From Euglena gracilis (taxonomy: Eukaryota; Euglenida; Euglenophyceae; Euglenales), in NCBI GenBank assembly GCA_039621445.1, contig CP154956.1, positions 89,472,482-89,536,481 of the forward strand: a stretch of DNA of 64,000 nt. The letters run 5' to 3'. Shown piece by piece: positions 62,718 through 64,000 of this stretch (the first letter of the stretch is position 1; each line of letters begins with the position of its first letter). The translations under genes were made by a program, and so were the position numbers. The notes beneath the pieces were generated by a model. It did not search any database, was not told where the DNA came from, and saw nothing but the letters and a program-made list of their open reading frames with translations.

Positions 62718-64000
62718 CAACAGTGCGCCAACAAACATTTACAGTTTTTTATGATGTGTTTTTTTTTGCCATATTGGCTCATTGTCACCAGAATATTGCA
62801 CAGAAATACTGACTTCTCCTGCTACTACCGCTGCTCGGTGGGCAGTTTCCAAGGACCGAACCATTTCTTTTGCTGCCGCCTTTTCTCCTAACGCCCCTCA
62901 TTTTGCACACCCCACCCCAATGATGTTCGCGTTTCCCCGTAAATTATGAGCATTTTACCCCAAAGGTCTGCACATTTTGTCAAAATTGTATGCACATTGA
63001 ACCAAAGTGTGCATTTTTCCCGAAAATTTTTGCATTTGGATTGGCAGTTTTGCACCGCTGTTCTTATTTCACGTGTATATGTACGTGAGGCTTTTTACAA
63101 TTGTGCAAAAAAGAAAGGATGGAATGATTCAGGGCAGAAAAATATTCCGCTCCTGAACATCCCGCTGCATTTTTTATTTCAGATATTCTGGAATAGTCTG
63201 GAATAAAAAATTCCAGACTATTCCAGAATATCTGGAATAAAAAATGGAAATTTCTATTCCGGTTTATTCCGTGGAAGTATGGAGTTTTGCATGTAAATGA
63301 CAATGGATGGAGGGGCTGTCGTGCATTTTTTTTTGTGGCTGCCAACACCCATTTGCCTTTGTTGTCTCAGCCATGCCAGATAATGGATGTGAATGATCAA
63401 TGGGGACCACCAAGTTTCTTTGGTCGGGGGTCTCCAATGGTTTGCAAGACTGAATTCCTGGAGCCCGGGAGAGCTCAGAAATTTTCTACTTCACTCAGCC
63501 CAAAGTGACCCGAATATCCGGAATGCATTCCAGAACAAACCTGGAATGTTCCGGAATAAACCCCCCGAACAAAATTTTTGGCCACCCGGAGTATTTCCCT
63601 GCCCTGGTGGAATGTGTGCATTTTTTTTTGGAAACGAATGCAGTTAATTTTGGGGGTGCACCGCCCAAAATTCTGCCAGTTCTGGGCAAGTGCATTTGAA
63701 GGCTCTGGGCAAAAACGTAGACGTCGGTGTAACGATCAACCCCCCGGTCCAGGCCCTGACAAGAGGAGACCCGGGACGGAACCCAAGGCCACGTGTAACA
63801 AAAATAGATTGAGAACCGCCCCAAAACCAAAGCGCCTCAGGCAACGCCCTGGCGGCTCACACCCCAAAGTGATTTTGTCGCCCAAGCGTTCGTTGGACAC
63901 AGGGTTTTTTTTTTCAGTTGTGGACCCCCAGGGGGGGGGGGCCCGGCCGAGCGGGGGCCGGTGGGAGACACTTTTCGGCGCCGAAGGCGCCAAAATTTTT

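Larger units (their letters stand above)
53368..64000. repeat. Large duplicated segment, copy B (right edge cut by window)
   Basis: Near-identical direct repeat of 1-12,140. It lacks the 1,507-bp PHD-bearing insertion: at 55,951-55,970 the flanking sequences are joined directly, so this copy shows the empty site. Its left limit cannot be placed, because the window begins inside copy A. The sequence just upstream (53,350-53,367) also resembles the start of the diverged relative at 18.8 kb, so the repeat probably extends further left. Confidence 0.95.

Overview
The window looks like nuclear DNA of a eukaryote, most likely a unicellular alga or other protist. The evidence is short GC-rich exon-like blocks set in AT-rich or homopolymer-rich spacer, splice acceptors that mostly read AG|G, degenerate TTAGGG-like tracts, a terminal exon of a spliceosomal Sm protein (SmF), and many eukaryotic mobile elements (DIRS, hAT, tyrosine-recombinase and MITE types). 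Glycine/lysine/phenylalanine-rich exons and AG|G acceptors are reminiscent of dinoflagellates, but the lineage is a low-confidence inference. I see no prokaryotic gene, rRNA, tRNA or CRISPR array.

Layout. Positions 1-12,140 and 53,368-64,000 are two nearly identical copies of one segment, both cut by the window edges. They differ by scattered substitutions, homopolymer lengths and a 1.5 kb insertion present only in the first copy. Each carries a broken BED-finger hAT transposase gene, telomere-like tracts, MITEs and one Arg/Glu-rich exon. 12.2-17.1 kb holds several host-type exons on the + strand and a PHD-finger fragment. 17.1-21 kb is repeat and microsatellite DNA, including a strongly diverged relative of the duplicated segment. 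22.0-32.8 kb is a nest of DIRS-like retrotransposons: one well-preserved element on the - strand (22,534-27,297) with inverted terminal repeats and an internal complementary region, inserted into the gag-like frame of an older copy, and a second frameshifted element on the + strand (28,230-32,813). 33.6 kb has the last SmF exon (- strand). 34-38 kb is mostly non-coding with small TA-flanked elements. 38.4-46.1 kb is a cluster of decayed genes of one family: a shared N-terminal domain joined either to a tyrosine-recombinase domain or to a PHD-like zinc finger. They are repeatedly interrupted by hAT-type MITEs with 8-bp target duplications. 46.5-48.1 kb has three copies of a GGAGGCTAGGC MITE, one of them splitting a host exon. 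48.1-53.4 kb has G-rich repeats, one further exon, an unassigned 204-aa ORF and another TIR element.

Little here acts as a pathway. The coherent story is mobile-element ecology: autonomous elements (DIRS, hAT, tyrosine-recombinase), the non-autonomous elements they may mobilise, and nested insertions that give a relative order of events. The most promising undescribed item is the tyrosine-recombinase/PHD gene family of 38-46 kb, together with the TIR elements at 2.6 and 40.4 kb that carry a piece of it.
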